Shown here: positions 42,214 through 51,855 of the stretch, in pieces
How the letters are laid out: each line of letters opens with the position of its first letter
How positions within the stretch are numbered: the stretch's first letter is position 1
Assembly (NCBI RefSeq): GCF_030063415.1
Contig: NZ_JASITA010000015.1
Coordinates: 67,524-131,523 of the forward strand
Direction of reading: 5' to 3'
From: Streptomyces sp. H27-C3
GTDB taxonomy: Bacteria > Actinomycetota > Actinomycetes > Streptomycetales > Streptomycetaceae
DNA length: 64,000 bases
Position numbers and translations under genes: made by a program
Notes under the pieces: generated by a model
The model's database searches: none
Told to the model about the DNA's origin: nothing
Seen by the model: the letters and a program-made list of their open reading frames with translations, nothing else

Positions 42214-42954
42214 TCAGTGCATTCCCGTAATCAGTGTGCCGAGAAAAGCAAGGTCGACTTCTTCGAGCGAGCCCACGACCACCCGGCCGAACGCGGGCGC
42301 GATCGGGGCGACGGACGGCACGGCCACCACACGGCAGCCGGCCGCCTCCGCCGCGGCCACACCGGTCGCGGTGTCCTCGATGACGGCGCACTGCACCGGG
42401 GCGGCTCCCAGCCGCATCGCCGCGTGCAGATACGGGTCGGGGTGCGGCTTGGTGCGCGTCACCTCGTCGCCCGCGACGGTGAGCGTGAACTTGTCCGGGC
42501 CGAGCGACTCCAGGACACGGTCGATGATGCGCCGGTGCGAGGCGGAGACCAGGGCGGTGGGCATGGAGTGTGCGGCCAGCTCGGCGAGAAGGCGGGCGGC
42601 GCCCGGCATCAGCGGCACCCCGTGATCGATGCGGGCCTCGAAGCGGTCGTTGAGCAGCACGGTGATCTCGGGGAGCGTGATGTCGGCGCCGGTGGCCTCG
42701 ATGAGATAGCCGGCGCTGCGGGTCATGGGCCCGCCGACCACCACCTCGCGCCACGACTCGTCCAGCACATGCCCGAGGTCGGCGAAGACGGCCACTTCGG
42801 CGTCCCACCAGAAACCCTCGGTGTCGACCAGGGTTCCGTCCATGTCGAGGAGGACGGCCTGCAGGGCGGAGCGTTCGGCCAGTGGGGTCTCCCCTGCTCG
42901 AACGGAGTTGCGAGCTTGGGGATGGGTACTGGGCGCGGGAACCGTACTGGTCAT
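42214..42954 (-). CDS. HAD-superfamily phosphatase (beta-phosphoglucomutase-like)
   Basis: A 246-residue protein. Motif I is AVLLDMDGTLVDTEGFWWDAE, motif II is ALVSASHRRIID, motif III Lys is in VTRTKPHPDPYLHAA, and motif IV is AVIEDTATGVAAAEAAG. The cap domain between motif I and II is of the small alpha-helical kind of phosphoglucomutase/sugar-phosphatase relatives. The ATG at 42954 with AAGGAGGT at 8 nt is clear. Substrate unknown. It follows metH (97 nt) behind a hairpin. Confidence 0.92.
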   Translation of the reverse strand: MTSTVPAPSTHPQARNSVRAGETPLAERSALQAVLLDMDGTLVDTEGFWWDAEVAVFADLGHVLDESWREVVVGGPMTRSAGYLIEATGADITLPEITVLLNDRFEARIDHGVPLMPGAARLLAELAAHSMPTALVSASHRRIIDRVLESLGPDKFTLTVAGDEVTRTKPHPDPYLHAAMRLGAAPVQCAVIEDTATGVAAAEAAGCRVVAVPSVAPIAPAFGRVVVGSLEEVDLAFLGTLITGMH

Positions 42955-42981
42955 CCGGGCACACCTCCTTGAGGGACGAGG

Positions 42982-43019
42982 AGGCCGGTCACCCTCCTGG
43001 TGGGGAGGGCGGCCGGCCT
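42982..43019 (-). terminator. hairpin after metH
   Basis: A two-part stem: outer AGGCCGG/CCGGCCT (42982-42988 with 43013-43019) and inner CCCTCC/GGAGGG, 32 nt after the metH stop. It may attenuate rather than fully end transcription before the HAD gene. Confidence 0.5.
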
Positions 43020-43051
43020 GCACTGGACGGACCAGTGTACGGCTCGACAGC

Positions 43052-46000
43052 TCAACGCGCGTTGAAGTATTTCGCCTCGGGGTGATGGATGACGATGGCG
43101 TCGGTGGACTGCTCGGGGTGCAGCTGGAACTCCTCGGAGAGTTCGACGCCGATCCGCTCCGGCTTCAGCAGGTCGGAGATCTTCGCGCGGTCCTCCAGGT
43201 TGGGGCAGGCGCCGTAGCCGAGCGAGAAGCGCGCGCCGCGGTACTTGAGCGCGAACATGTCCGCGACCTCGGCGGGGTCCTCGCCCGCGAAGCCGAGCTC
43301 GGTGCGCACGCGCGCGTGCCAGTACTCGGCGAGGGCCTCCGCCAACTGCACGGACAGGCCATGCAGTTCGAGGTAGTCGCGGTAGGAGTTGGACTCGAAG
43401 AGTGCGGCGGTGGCTCCGCCGATCTTCGAGCCGACGGTGACGATCTGCAGGCCGACCACGTCCGGCTCGCCGGACTCCTCCGGGCGGAAGAAGTCGGCCA
43501 GGCACAGGCGGCGGCCCCGGCTCTGACGCGGGAAGGTGAAGCGGGTGCGCTCGGAGCCGTCGTCGTTGAGGAGGATCAGGTCGTCGCCCTTGGAGTGGCA
43601 CGGGAAGTAGCCGTAGACGACCGCGGCCTCCAGCAGGTTCCTGGTGTGCAGCTGCTCGAGCCAGCCGCGCAGCCGCGGCCGGCCCTCGGTCTCCACCAGC
43701 TCCTCGTACGTCGGCCCGTCGCCGGCCCTGGCCTGCTTGAGACCCCACTGGCCCTTGAACAGCGCGCCCTCGTCGAGCCAGGAGGCGTACTCCTTGAGGC
43801 CGATGCCCTTGACGACGCGGGTGCCCCAGAACGGCGGGGTGGGCACCGGGTTGGTGATGCTCACGTCGGAGCGGGCGGCGCCCTCTTCGGGGACTTCCTC
43901 GACGAGGGGGGTGTCGAGCTTGGCGACCCGGCGCTTCTTCAGTTCCGGCAGTACGGCGCCGGGGACACCTCGCTTGATGCCAATGAGGGTGTCCATCAGA
44001 CGCAGACCTTCGAAGGCGTCGCGGGCGTAGCGGACTTCGCCCTCGTAGATCTCGTGCAGGTCCTGCTCGACATACGCCCTGGTGAGCGCGGCGCCACCGA
44101 GGATGACCGGGAAGTCGGCCGCCATCTTGCGCTGGTTCAGCTCCTGGAGGTTCTCCTTCATGATCACCGTGGACTTGACCAGCAGACCCGACATGCCGAT
44201 GACGTCGGCGCGGTGTTCCTCGGCGGCTTCCAGGATCGCGGAGACGGGCTGTTTGATGCCGAGGTTGACGACGTTGTAGCCGTTGTTGGACAGGATGATG
44301 TCCACCAGGTTCTTGCCGATGTCATGGACGTCACCGCGCACGGTGGCCAGCACGATCGTGCCCTTGCCGTCGTCGTCGGTCTTCTCCATGTGCGGCTCCA
44401 GATGCGCCACCGCGGTCTTCATCACCTCGGCGGACTGGAGCACGAACGGCAGCTGCATCTGACCGGAGCCGAACAGCTCACCGACCGTCTTCATGCCCTC
44501 CAGCAGCGTCTCGTTGACGATCGCCAGCGCCGGACGGGTCTCCAGCGCCTCGTCGAGATCGGCCTCCAGGCCCTTCTTCTCACCGTCGATGATCCGCCGC
44601 TGCAGACGCTCACCCAGCGGCAGCGCCAGCAGCTCCTCGGCCTTGCCCGCCTTCATCGACTTCGTGTCGACACCGTCGAAGAGTTCGAGGTAGCGCTGGA
44701 GCGGGTCGTAGCCCTCGGCGCGGCGGTCGTGGATGAGGTCGAGGGCGACGGAGACCTGCTCCTCGCCCAGCCGGGCGAGCGGCAGGATCTTCGAGGCGTG
44801 CACGATCGCCGAATCCAGTCCGGCCTTCACGCACTCGTCCAGGAAGACGGAGTTGAGGACGATCCGGGCGGCCGGGTTGAGGCCGAAGGAGATGTTGGAC
44901 AGGCCCAATGTGGTCTGCACATCGGGTCGGCGGCGCTTGAGTTCGCGGATGGCCTCGATGGTCGCGATGCCGTCCTTGCGGGACTCCTCCTGCCCGGTGC
45001 AGATGGTGAACGTCAGGCAGTCGATGAGGATGTCGGACTCGTGGATGCCCCAGTTGCCGGTCAGGTCGTCGATGATGCGCTCGGCGATGGCGACCTTGTG
45101 CTCGACGGTACGGGCCTGGCCCTCCTCGTCGATGGTGAGCGCCATCAGCGCCGCGCCGTGCTCCTGCGCCAGTGCGGTGACCTTCGCGAAACGCGACTCG
45201 GGGCCGTCGCCGTCCTCGTAGTTGACCGAGTTGATGACGGCCCGTCCGCCGAGCTTCTCCAACCCGGCCCGCAGCACGTCGACTTCGGTGGAGTCGAGCA
45301 CGAGGGGCAACGTGGAGGCGGTGGCGAACCGTCCTGCCAGCTCCTGCATGTCGGCGACGCCGTCACGGCCGACGTAGTCCACGCACAGGTCGAGCATGTG
45401 CGCGCCCTCGCGGATCTGGTCGCGGACCATCTCCACGCAGTCGTCCCAGCGGGCCTCCAGCATGGCGTCGCGGAACTTCTTCGACCCATTGGCGTTCGTA
45501 CGCTCACCGATCGCCAGGAACGAGGTGTCCTGCCGGAAGGGGACCGTCTGGTAGAGGGAGGCGGCGCCCGGCTCGGGGTGCGCCGTGCGCCCGGCGGGGC
45601 GCAGGTCGCGGACGCGCTCGACGACCTGGCGCAGGTGCTCGGGCGTCGTACCGCAGCAGCCACCGACCAGCGAGAGGCCGTACTCGTGGACGAACGTCTC
45701 CTGTGCGTCGGCGAGTTCACCGGCGGACAGCGGGTAGTGCGCGCCGTTCTTGCCGAGCACGGGCAGGCCGGCATTGGGCATGCAGGAGATCGGGATGCGC
45801 GAGTGGCGGGCGAGGTAGCGCAGGTGCTCGCTCATCTCGGCCGGGCCCGTGGCGCAGTTCAGCCCGATCATGTCGATGCCCAGCGGTTCCAGCGCGGTCA
45901 GTGCCGCGCCGATCTCCGAGCCGAGCAGCATCGTGCCGGTCGTCTCGACGGTCACCGAGCAGATCAGCGGGAGACTGATCCCCGCGACGTCCATCGCCCG

Positions 46001-46567
46001 CCGGGCGCCGATGATCGCGGACTTCGTCTGGAGCAGGTCCTGGGTCGTCTCCACCAGCAGCGCATCCGCACCACCGGCGATCATGCCCTCGGCGTTCTGC
46101 TGGTACGCGTCCCGCAAAGTGATGTACGGGGCATGGCCCAACGTCGGCAGCTTCGTACCCGGGCCCATCGAACCCAGCACCCAGCGCTGCTGCCCGGTCG
46201 ACACCGTGAACTCGTCCGCCACCTCACGCGCGATCCGCGCCCCCGCCTCCGACAGCTCGAAGACCCGCTCCGCAATGTCGTACTCGGCGAGCGCCGCGTA
46301 GTTCGTACCGAAGGTGTTGGTCTCCACGCAGTCCACACCGACCGCGAAATACTCCTCGTGCACCGAACGCACAATGTCGGGCCGGGTGACATTCAGGATC
46401 TCGTTGCAGCCCTCCAGCTGCTCGAAGTCCTCCATGGTCGGATCCTGCGCCTGCAACATCGTGCCCATCGCCCCGTCGGCCACCACCACACGCGTGGCGA
46501 GCGCCTCACGGAAGGCTGCTACTCGGGTGCTGCTGCTGGCAGGGGTGGGGGTCGGCAACGAGGCCAT
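43052..46567 (-). CDS. metH: cobalamin-dependent methionine synthase
   Basis: A 1171-residue, full-length four-module enzyme. The homocysteine-binding barrel at about 20-330 has GAMGTMLQ at the start and the zinc site GGCCGTTPEH. The pterin-binding barrel is at about 360-620 (ERTNANGSKKFRDAML). The B12 module is at about 650-880, with the cobalt-ligand motif DVHDIGKN. The C-terminal AdoMet activation domain contains YGACPNLEDRAKI near the end. It transfers methyl from methyltetrahydrofolate to homocysteine. The ATG at 46567 has GGGAG at 7 nt. It is divergent from gylR. I see no cobalamin or SAM riboswitch in its 5' region. Confidence 0.97.
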   Translation of the reverse strand: MASLPTPTPASSSTRVAAFREALATRVVVADGAMGTMLQAQDPTMEDFEQLEGCNEILNVTRPDIVRSVHEEYFAVGVDCVETNTFGTNYAALAEYDIAERVFELSEAGARIAREVADEFTVSTGQQRWVLGSMGPGTKLPTLGHAPYITLRDAYQQNAEGMIAGGADALLVETTQDLLQTKSAIIGARRAMDVAGISLPLICSVTVETTGTMLLGSEIGAALTALEPLGIDMIGLNCATGPAEMSEHLRYLARHSRIPISCMPNAGLPVLGKNGAHYPLSAGELADAQETFVHEYGLSLVGGCCGTTPEHLRQVVERVRDLRPAGRTAHPEPGAASLYQTVPFRQDTSFLAIGERTNANGSKKFRDAMLEARWDDCVEMVRDQIREGAHMLDLCVDYVGRDGVADMQELAGRFATASTLPLVLDSTEVDVLRAGLEKLGGRAVINSVNYEDGDGPESRFAKVTALAQEHGAALMALTIDEEGQARTVEHKVAIAERIIDDLTGNWGIHESDILIDCLTFTICTGQEESRKDGIATIEAIRELKRRRPDVQTTLGLSNISFGLNPAARIVLNSVFLDECVKAGLDSAIVHASKILPLARLGEEQVSVALDLIHDRRAEGYDPLQRYLELFDGVDTKSMKAGKAEELLALPLGERLQRRIIDGEKKGLEADLDEALETRPALAIVNETLLEGMKTVGELFGSGQMQLPFVLQSAEVMKTAVAHLEPHMEKTDDDGKGTIVLATVRGDVHDIGKNLVDIILSNNGYNVVNLGIKQPVSAILEAAEEHRADVIGMSGLLVKSTVIMKENLQELNQRKMAADFPVILGGAALTRAYVEQDLHEIYEGEVRYARDAFEGLRLMDTLIGIKRGVPGAVLPELKKRRVAKLDTPLVEEVPEEGAARSDVSITNPVPTPPFWGTRVVKGIGLKEYASWLDEGALFKGQWGLKQARAGDGPTYEELVETEGRPRLRGWLEQLHTRNLLEAAVVYGYFPCHSKGDDLILLNDDGSERTRFTFPRQSRGRRLCLADFFRPEESGEPDVVGLQIVTVGSKIGGATAALFESNSYRDYLELHGLSVQLAEALAEYWHARVRTELGFAGEDPAEVADMFALKYRGARFSLGYGACPNLEDRAKISDLLKPERIGVELSEEFQLHPEQSTDAIVIHHPEAKYFNAR

Positions 46568-46761
46568 GGAAATACTCCCTGAGGTGCGACGGCTGTCGGC
46601 TTTGCGTCTTCCGGCGGAAGGCGCACCCGGCCAGGGTAACTGTGGTGCCGTTCGCGCCGAGATGCGTCCCACGAGGCGGACGTAGCGGTGCGCGGTGACA
46701 CTGAGTCGACATGAGCCGATACTGTTCAGCATTGTCGAACCGAGACGGAGGAGGCAGAGCG

Positions 46762-47526
46762 GTGGCACGGCATATCCAGTCGCTCGAGCGGGCGGCCGCG
46801 ATGCTGCGCCTGCTCGCCGGTGGCGAACGAAGGCTCGGCCTGTCCGAGGTGGCCTCCTCGCTCGGCTTGGCCAAGGGCACCGCGCACGGCATTCTGCGCA
46901 CCCTCCAGGCGGAGGGCTTCGTCGAACAGGACGCCGCGTCCGGCCGATACCAGCTGGGCGCCGAGCTGCTCCGCCTGGGCAACAGCTACCTGGACGTGCA
47001 CGAGCTGCGCGCCCGCGCACTGGTGTGGACCGACGATCTGGCCCGTTCCAGCGGCGAGAGCGCCTATCTGGGCGTGCTGCACCAGCGTGGCGTGCTGGTC
47101 ATCCACCACGTCTTCCGCCCGGACGACAGCCGGCAGGTTCTTGAGGTGGGGGCGATGCAGCCGCTGCACTCCGCGGCCCTGGGCAAGGTCCTCTCCGCGT
47201 ACGACCCCGTGGCGCACAACGAGGTCCTGGAGAACGACCGCGAGACCTTCACGCCGCGCACGATCACCGACGCGGTGGACTTCGAGGCCGTCCTGGATCT
47301 GACCAGGGCGCGCGGCTGGGCCGCCGACGTGGAGGAGACCTGGGTCGGGGTGGCCTCGATCGCCGCGCCCATCCACGACCGGCGCGGGATGCCCGTCGGC
47401 GCGGTCGGCATCACCGGTGCGGTGGAGCGCGTGTGCGAGAACGGGGAACTCCGTCCCGAGCTGGTCGCCGCGGTACGCGACTGCGCCCGCGCCGTCTCCC
47501 GGGATCTGGGCGCCGGGCGCTTCTGA
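46762..47526 (+). CDS. gylR: IclR-family regulator of glycerol metabolism
   Basis: A 254-residue protein. A winged HTH lies at about 5-60 (IQSLERAAAMLRLLAGGERRLGLSEVASSLGLAKGTAHGILR). The IclR effector domain covers about 80-250 (ARSSGESAYLGVLHQRGVLVIHHV, LHSAALGKVLSAYDP, GVASIAAPIHDRRGMPVGAVGITG). The GTG at 46762 has GGAGG at 7 nt. Its place directly before glpF-glpK-glpD matches the Streptomyces gylR-gylCAB locus, where GylR represses the operon and is relieved by glycerol or glycerol-3-phosphate. Confidence 0.93.
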   Translation: MARHIQSLERAAAMLRLLAGGERRLGLSEVASSLGLAKGTAHGILRTLQAEGFVEQDAASGRYQLGAELLRLGNSYLDVHELRARALVWTDDLARSSGESAYLGVLHQRGVLVIHHVFRPDDSRQVLEVGAMQPLHSAALGKVLSAYDPVAHNEVLENDRETFTPRTITDAVDFEAVLDLTRARGWAADVEETWVGVASIAAPIHDRRGMPVGAVGITGAVERVCENGELRPELVAAVRDCARAVSRDLGAGRF

Positions 47527-47585
47527 GGCGCGATCGGCCATCTGCTGTCACGCTGGTAACGATCGCGACACTCGCCTCAGAACCC

Positions 47586-47666
47586 TTGACGTGGTGTTTA
47601 CCGGAAGCAAAACTGCCGTTCATCGGTCGGCAATGCCGAACACCTACCGGCAATACGCGCTAGAGT
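47586..47666 (+). promoter_or_regulatory. promoter and candidate GylR operator of the glycerol operon
   Basis: The 243-nt gap before glpF contains TTGACG (47586-47591) with AAAACT 17 nt downstream, a second -10-like TAGAGT at 47661-47666, and between them an imperfect palindrome GGTCGGC-AAT-GCCGAAC (47625-47641). A site between two start regions fits repression by GylR. The exact promoter cannot be fixed by eye. Confidence 0.5.
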
Positions 47667-47769
47667 GTGGCAAAGCCACGGGACCGGCTAGGCCCTCACC
47701 GAGGGCGCGGACCACCCGGAGGGACCCGGGTTCCGCCTTTTCCCTGGACGAAGGACAAAGGAGTCGCGG

Positions 47770-48558
47770 GTGTCCAGCTCCGACATCTTCATCGGCGAGA
47801 TCATTGGTACCGCCGTACTCATCCTGCTCGGCGGTGGCGTCGTCGCCGCCGTTGTGCTCAAGCGCTCGAAGGCGCGGAACGCCGGCTGGCTCGCCATCAC
47901 CTTCGGGTGGGGCTTCGCCGTCATGACCGCCGTCTACATGACCGGCACGCTGTCCGGCGCTCACCTCAACCCGGCGGTCACGGTCGGTATCGCGATCAAG
48001 GACGGGGACTGGAGCAACGTTCCGGTCTACTTCGCAGGTCAGATACTCGGCGCCATGATCGGCGCCACCCTGGTCTGGATCGCGTACTACGGCCAGTTCC
48101 AGGCCCACCTCACGGACCCGGAGATCCTCGCGGCGCAGCCCGCCGAGGAGGGCCTGATCGACCAGAAGGCCGCTCCCAACGCCGGCCCGGTGCTCGGTAT
48201 CTTCTCCACCGGCCCGGAAGTCCGAGTCGTCTGGCAGAACCTGGCCACCGAGATCATCGGCACCACCGTGCTCGTGCTCGCGGTGCTCACCCAGGGGCTC
48301 AACGACAGCGGCAAGGGTCTGGGCGTGCTCGGCGCCCTGATCACCGCGCTCGTCGTGGTCTCGATAGGCCTCTCGCTCGGCGGGCCGACCGGCTACGCGA
48401 TCAACCCGGCCCGCGACCTGGGCCCGCGCATCGTGCACGCCCTGCTCCCGCTGCCGAACAAGGGCGGCTCCGACTGGAGCTACGCCTGGATCCCCGTCCT
48501 CGGACCACTGGTCGGCGGAGCACTCGCCGCCGGGATCTACAACCTCGCGTTCGCCTGA
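47770..48558 (+). CDS. glpF: glycerol uptake facilitator (MIP family)
   Basis: A 262-residue protein with six membrane helices and the two pore motifs: first NPA as GAHLNPAVTVG, second as GYAINPARDLGPR. The Asp after the second NPA-R (NPARD) is the mark of glycerol facilitators rather than strict water channels. An insertion of about 25 residues follows helix 3 (LTDPEILAAQPAEEGLIDQ). The GTG at 47770 is used. First gene of glpF-glpK-glpD (gylC in older Streptomyces naming). Confidence 0.95.
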   Translation: MSSSDIFIGEIIGTAVLILLGGGVVAAVVLKRSKARNAGWLAITFGWGFAVMTAVYMTGTLSGAHLNPAVTVGIAIKDGDWSNVPVYFAGQILGAMIGATLVWIAYYGQFQAHLTDPEILAAQPAEEGLIDQKAAPNAGPVLGIFSTGPEVRVVWQNLATEIIGTTVLVLAVLTQGLNDSGKGLGVLGALITALVVVSIGLSLGGPTGYAINPARDLGPRIVHALLPLPNKGGSDWSYAWIPVLGPLVGGALAAGIYNLAFA

Positions 48559-48598
48559 GCCGACTGGCCGACCCTCTACAGACCTCCGGGAGCACACC

Positions 48599-50125
48599 GT
48601 GACCGACGCACACACCACCGGCCCGTTCATCGCGGCCATCGACCAGGGCACCACCTCCAGCCGCTGCATCGTCTTCGACAAGGACGGCCGGATCGTCGCG
48701 GTCGACCAGAAGGAACACGAGCAGATCTTCCCCAAGCCCGGCTGGGTGGAGCACGACGCGACCGAGATCTGGACCAACGTCCAGGAAGTCGTGGCGAGCG
48801 CCATCGAGAAGGCGGGCATCACGCCCGACGACGTCAAGGCGATCGGCATCACCAACCAGCGTGAGACCACGCTGATGTGGGACAAGAACACCGGTGAGCC
48901 CGTCCACAACGCCATCGTCTGGCAGGACACCCGCACCGACGCGCTCTGTAAGGAGCTCGGCCGCAACGTCGGCCAGGACCGCTTCCGCCGCGAGACGGGC
49001 CTGCCGCTGGCCAGCTACTTCTCCGGTCCGAAGGCCCGCTGGCTGCTGGACAACGTCGACGGCCTGCGTGAGCGCGCCAACAGCGGCGACATCCTCTTCG
49101 GCACCATGGATTCCTGGATCATCTGGAACCTCACCGGTGGTACCGACGGCGGCGTCCACGTCACCGACGTCACCAACGCCTCCCGCACGATGCTCATGAA
49201 CCTGCAGGAGATGCAGTGGGACGAGAAGATCGTGCAGTCCATGGGCATCCCGATGGCCGTGCTGCCGGAGATCCGTTCCTCCTCCGAGGTGTACGGCGTC
49301 GCCAAGCAGGGCCCGCTGGCAGGTGTGCCCGTCGCCTCCGCGCTCGGTGACCAGCAGGCCGCCCTGTTCGGCCAGACCTGTTTCGCGCAGGGCGAGGCGA
49401 AGTCGACGTACGGCACCGGGACGTTCATGCTGATGAACACCGGCAATACGCCCGTCAACTCGTACAACGGCCTGCTGACGACCGTCGGTTACCAGATCGG
49501 CGACCAGAAGCCCGTCTACGCGCTCGAAGGTTCGATCGCCGTCACCGGTGCGCTCGTCCAGTGGATGCGCGACCAGATGGGCCTGATCAAGAGCGCCGCC
49601 GAGATCGAGACGCTGGCGTCCTCCGTCGAGGACAACGGCGGCGCGTACTTCGTGCCGGCCTTCTCCGGCCTCTTCGCCCCGTACTGGCGCCCCGACGCCC
49701 GCGGTGTGATCGCCGGTCTCACCCAGTACGTCACCAAGGCTCACATCGCCCGCGCCGTTCTGGAGGCCACCGCCTGGCAGACCCGCGAGATCAGTGACGC
49801 CATGACCAAGGACTCCGGCGTCGAGCTGACCGCACTCAAGGTCGACGGCGGTATGACCTCCAACAACCTGCTGATGCAGACCCTCTCGGACTTCCTGGAC
49901 GCACCCGTGGTGCGCCCGATGGTCGCCGAGACGACCTGCCTCGGCGCCGCCTATGCCGCCGGCCTGGCCGTCGGCTTCTGGTCCAGCACCGACGAACTGC
50001 GCGCCAACTGGCGCAGGGCCGCCGAGTGGACCCCCCGCATGGACGCGGACACCCGCGACCGCGAGTACAAGAGCTGGCTCAAGGCCGTAGAGCGGACCAT
50101 GGGCTGGATCGAGGACGAGGAGTAA
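48599..50125 (+). CDS. glpK: glycerol kinase
   Basis: A 508-residue FGGY-family kinase: AIDQGTTSSRCIVFD (phosphate 1 loop), GITNQRETTLMWD, IVWQDTRTDA (catalytic Asp in family), GALGDQQAALFGQ-like SALGDQQAALFGQ, TYGTGTFMLMNTG, and LKVDGGMTSNNLLMQ. It phosphorylates glycerol to sn-glycerol-3-phosphate with ATP, trapping glycerol entering through GlpF. The GTG at 48599 follows GGGAG; 41 nt behind glpF and 3 nt before glpD. Confidence 0.97.
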   Translation: MTDAHTTGPFIAAIDQGTTSSRCIVFDKDGRIVAVDQKEHEQIFPKPGWVEHDATEIWTNVQEVVASAIEKAGITPDDVKAIGITNQRETTLMWDKNTGEPVHNAIVWQDTRTDALCKELGRNVGQDRFRRETGLPLASYFSGPKARWLLDNVDGLRERANSGDILFGTMDSWIIWNLTGGTDGGVHVTDVTNASRTMLMNLQEMQWDEKIVQSMGIPMAVLPEIRSSSEVYGVAKQGPLAGVPVASALGDQQAALFGQTCFAQGEAKSTYGTGTFMLMNTGNTPVNSYNGLLTTVGYQIGDQKPVYALEGSIAVTGALVQWMRDQMGLIKSAAEIETLASSVEDNGGAYFVPAFSGLFAPYWRPDARGVIAGLTQYVTKAHIARAVLEATAWQTREISDAMTKDSGVELTALKVDGGMTSNNLLMQTLSDFLDAPVVRPMVAETTCLGAAYAAGLAVGFWSSTDELRANWRRAAEWTPRMDADTRDREYKSWLKAVERTMGWIEDEE

Positions 50126-50128
50126 ACA

Positions 50129-51739
50129 ATGACCACCCTGCAGAGCGTCCCGGCCCTCGGGACGCACCCGGCTGACGGTTCCACAGCGAGCCGCGCCGAG
50201 ACTCGGGAGCGACTTTCCAAGGCGACGTACGACCTCCTGGTGATCGGCGGCGGCATCCTGGGCATCTCCACCGCCTGGCACGCCGCGCAGTCCGGGCTGC
50301 GGGTGGCGCTGGTGGACGCCGGCGACTTCGCCGGCGCCACCTCCTCCGCCTCCTCCAAGCTGCTCCACGGCGGTCTGCGCTACCTGCAGACCGGCGCGGT
50401 CAAGCTGGTCGCGGAGAACCACTTCGAGCGCCGCGCGGTCTCCCGCGACGTCGCGCCGCACCTGTCCAACCCCCTGAAGTTCTACCTCCCCGTCTACAAG
50501 GGCGGTCCGCACGGCGCGGCCAAGCTCGGCGCGGGCGTCTTCGCCTACTCCGCGCTGTCCGCCTTCGGTGACGGCGTCGGCCATGTCATCGGCGCGAAAA
50601 AGGCAGCGCTTGAGGTGCCCGAGCTGCGTACGGACAACCTCAAGGCCGTCGCCGTCTACGGCGACGACCAGATGAACGACTCCCGCATGGCCCTGATGAC
50701 GGTCCGCGCGGCGGTCGAGTCGGGCGCCACCGTCCTCAACCACGCCAAGGTCACCGGGCTGCGCTTCACCAACGGTCGGGTCACCGGCGCGGAGCTGGAA
50801 GACCGCATGGACGGTACGGAGTTCGGTGTCGACGCGCGTCTGGTGCTCAACGCCACCGGCCCGTGGGTCGACCACCTGCGCAAGCTGGAGAACCCCGACG
50901 CGGCGCCGTCCATCCGCCTCTCCAAGGGCGCGCACCTGGTCCTCAAGCGCACCGCCCCCTGGCGGGCCGCGCTGGCGACGCCGATCGACAAGTACCGGAT
51001 AACCTTCGCGCTGCCCTGGGAGGACCAGCTCCTGCTCGGTACGACCGACGAGGAGTACGAGGGCGACCCGGCCGATGTCGCCGTCAACGAGAAGGACATC
51101 ACCCAGATCCTGGACGAGGCCGCCTTCTCGATCCGCGACCAGCAGCTGTCCCGCGACCTGATCACCTACTCGTTCGCCGGTCTGCGGGTGCTGCCCGGCG
51201 GCCCCGGGAACACCTCGAAGGCCAAGCGCGAGACGGTCGTCACCGAGGGCCGCGGCGGCATGCTTTCGGTGGCCGGCGGCAAGTGGACGACGTTCCGTCA
51301 CATCGGCCGCACCGTCGTGAACAAGCTCGCCGCGCTGCCCGGCCACCCGCTGGGCGAAGACATGGAGCCGATCTCGCGGCTGCCCAAGCACCAGCCGCTG
51401 CCGGGCATCTCCAACCCGAACGCGGTCGCGCACCGGCTGCTCGTCGACGGCGGCAGCCCCGGTCCGCGGATGGGCGGGGACACCGCCCGCCACCTGGCCA
51501 CCCACTACGGCTCGCTGGCCTTCGACATCGCGCGGCTGGCCAACGACAACCCGGCGCTGGCCGAGCGTGTCCACCCGGACGCGCCGGAGATCTGGGCGCA
51601 GGTCGTGTACGCCCGTGACCACGAGTGGGCCGAGACGGCGGACGACGTGCTGCGCCGCCGTACGACGCTGACGATCCGGGGCCTTGCCACGGACGAGATC
51701 CGCGGCAATGTGGATGACGTACTGGCCCGCAAGGTCTGA
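50129..51739 (+). CDS. glpD: glycerol-3-phosphate dehydrogenase (FAD, aerobic type)
   Basis: A 536-residue protein. The FAD dinucleotide fold is LLVIGGGILGISTAWHA (about 32-48), with SSKLLHGGLRYLQ, VLNATGPWVDHLRKLE, LPWEDQLLLGTTDEEY and GGKWTTFRHIGRTVV, and a C-terminal helical domain. It oxidises glycerol-3-phosphate to dihydroxyacetone phosphate at the membrane face, feeding electrons to quinone. It starts 3 nt after glpK and is translationally coupled. Confidence 0.96.
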   Translation: MTTLQSVPALGTHPADGSTASRAETRERLSKATYDLLVIGGGILGISTAWHAAQSGLRVALVDAGDFAGATSSASSKLLHGGLRYLQTGAVKLVAENHFERRAVSRDVAPHLSNPLKFYLPVYKGGPHGAAKLGAGVFAYSALSAFGDGVGHVIGAKKAALEVPELRTDNLKAVAVYGDDQMNDSRMALMTVRAAVESGATVLNHAKVTGLRFTNGRVTGAELEDRMDGTEFGVDARLVLNATGPWVDHLRKLENPDAAPSIRLSKGAHLVLKRTAPWRAALATPIDKYRITFALPWEDQLLLGTTDEEYEGDPADVAVNEKDITQILDEAAFSIRDQQLSRDLITYSFAGLRVLPGGPGNTSKAKRETVVTEGRGGMLSVAGGKWTTFRHIGRTVVNKLAALPGHPLGEDMEPISRLPKHQPLPGISNPNAVAHRLLVDGGSPGPRMGGDTARHLATHYGSLAFDIARLANDNPALAERVHPDAPEIWAQVVYARDHEWAETADDVLRRRTTLTIRGLATDEIRGNVDDVLARKV

Positions 51740-51793
51740 GCGGGCCCCACCGCTGTCCGCGTGCGGCCGATACTCACCGGTACTGCGGGGCGG

Positions 51794-51818
51794 CATAATG
51801 AGGCGATACATCGGATGT
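51794..51818 (+). promoter_or_regulatory. -10 box plus palindromic operator of the FadR-type gene
   Basis: CATAAT (51794-51799) is followed 8 nt later by the perfect 11-bp palindrome ACATC-G-GATGT (51808-51818), which would sit on the transcription start. The regulator starts 38 nt downstream. This is a classic layout for autorepression by a GntR-family dimer. Confidence 0.55.
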
Positions 51819-51855
51819 CTGGTGACAGTTGCCGGACGCAACGAGGAGGTCGTCC

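Noticed and set aside
42725..46582. 1285-codon open frame on the plus strand antisense to metH
   Set aside because: It is the mirror of metH in high-GC DNA. The protein is a run of Leu/Val/Arg/Asp/Gly without any domain, and metH on the other strand is unmistakable.
46568..46761. Cobalamin, SAM or SAH riboswitch upstream of metH
   Set aside because: None of the conserved cores of these riboswitches could be found by eye in the metH leader. A covariance-model search would settle it.
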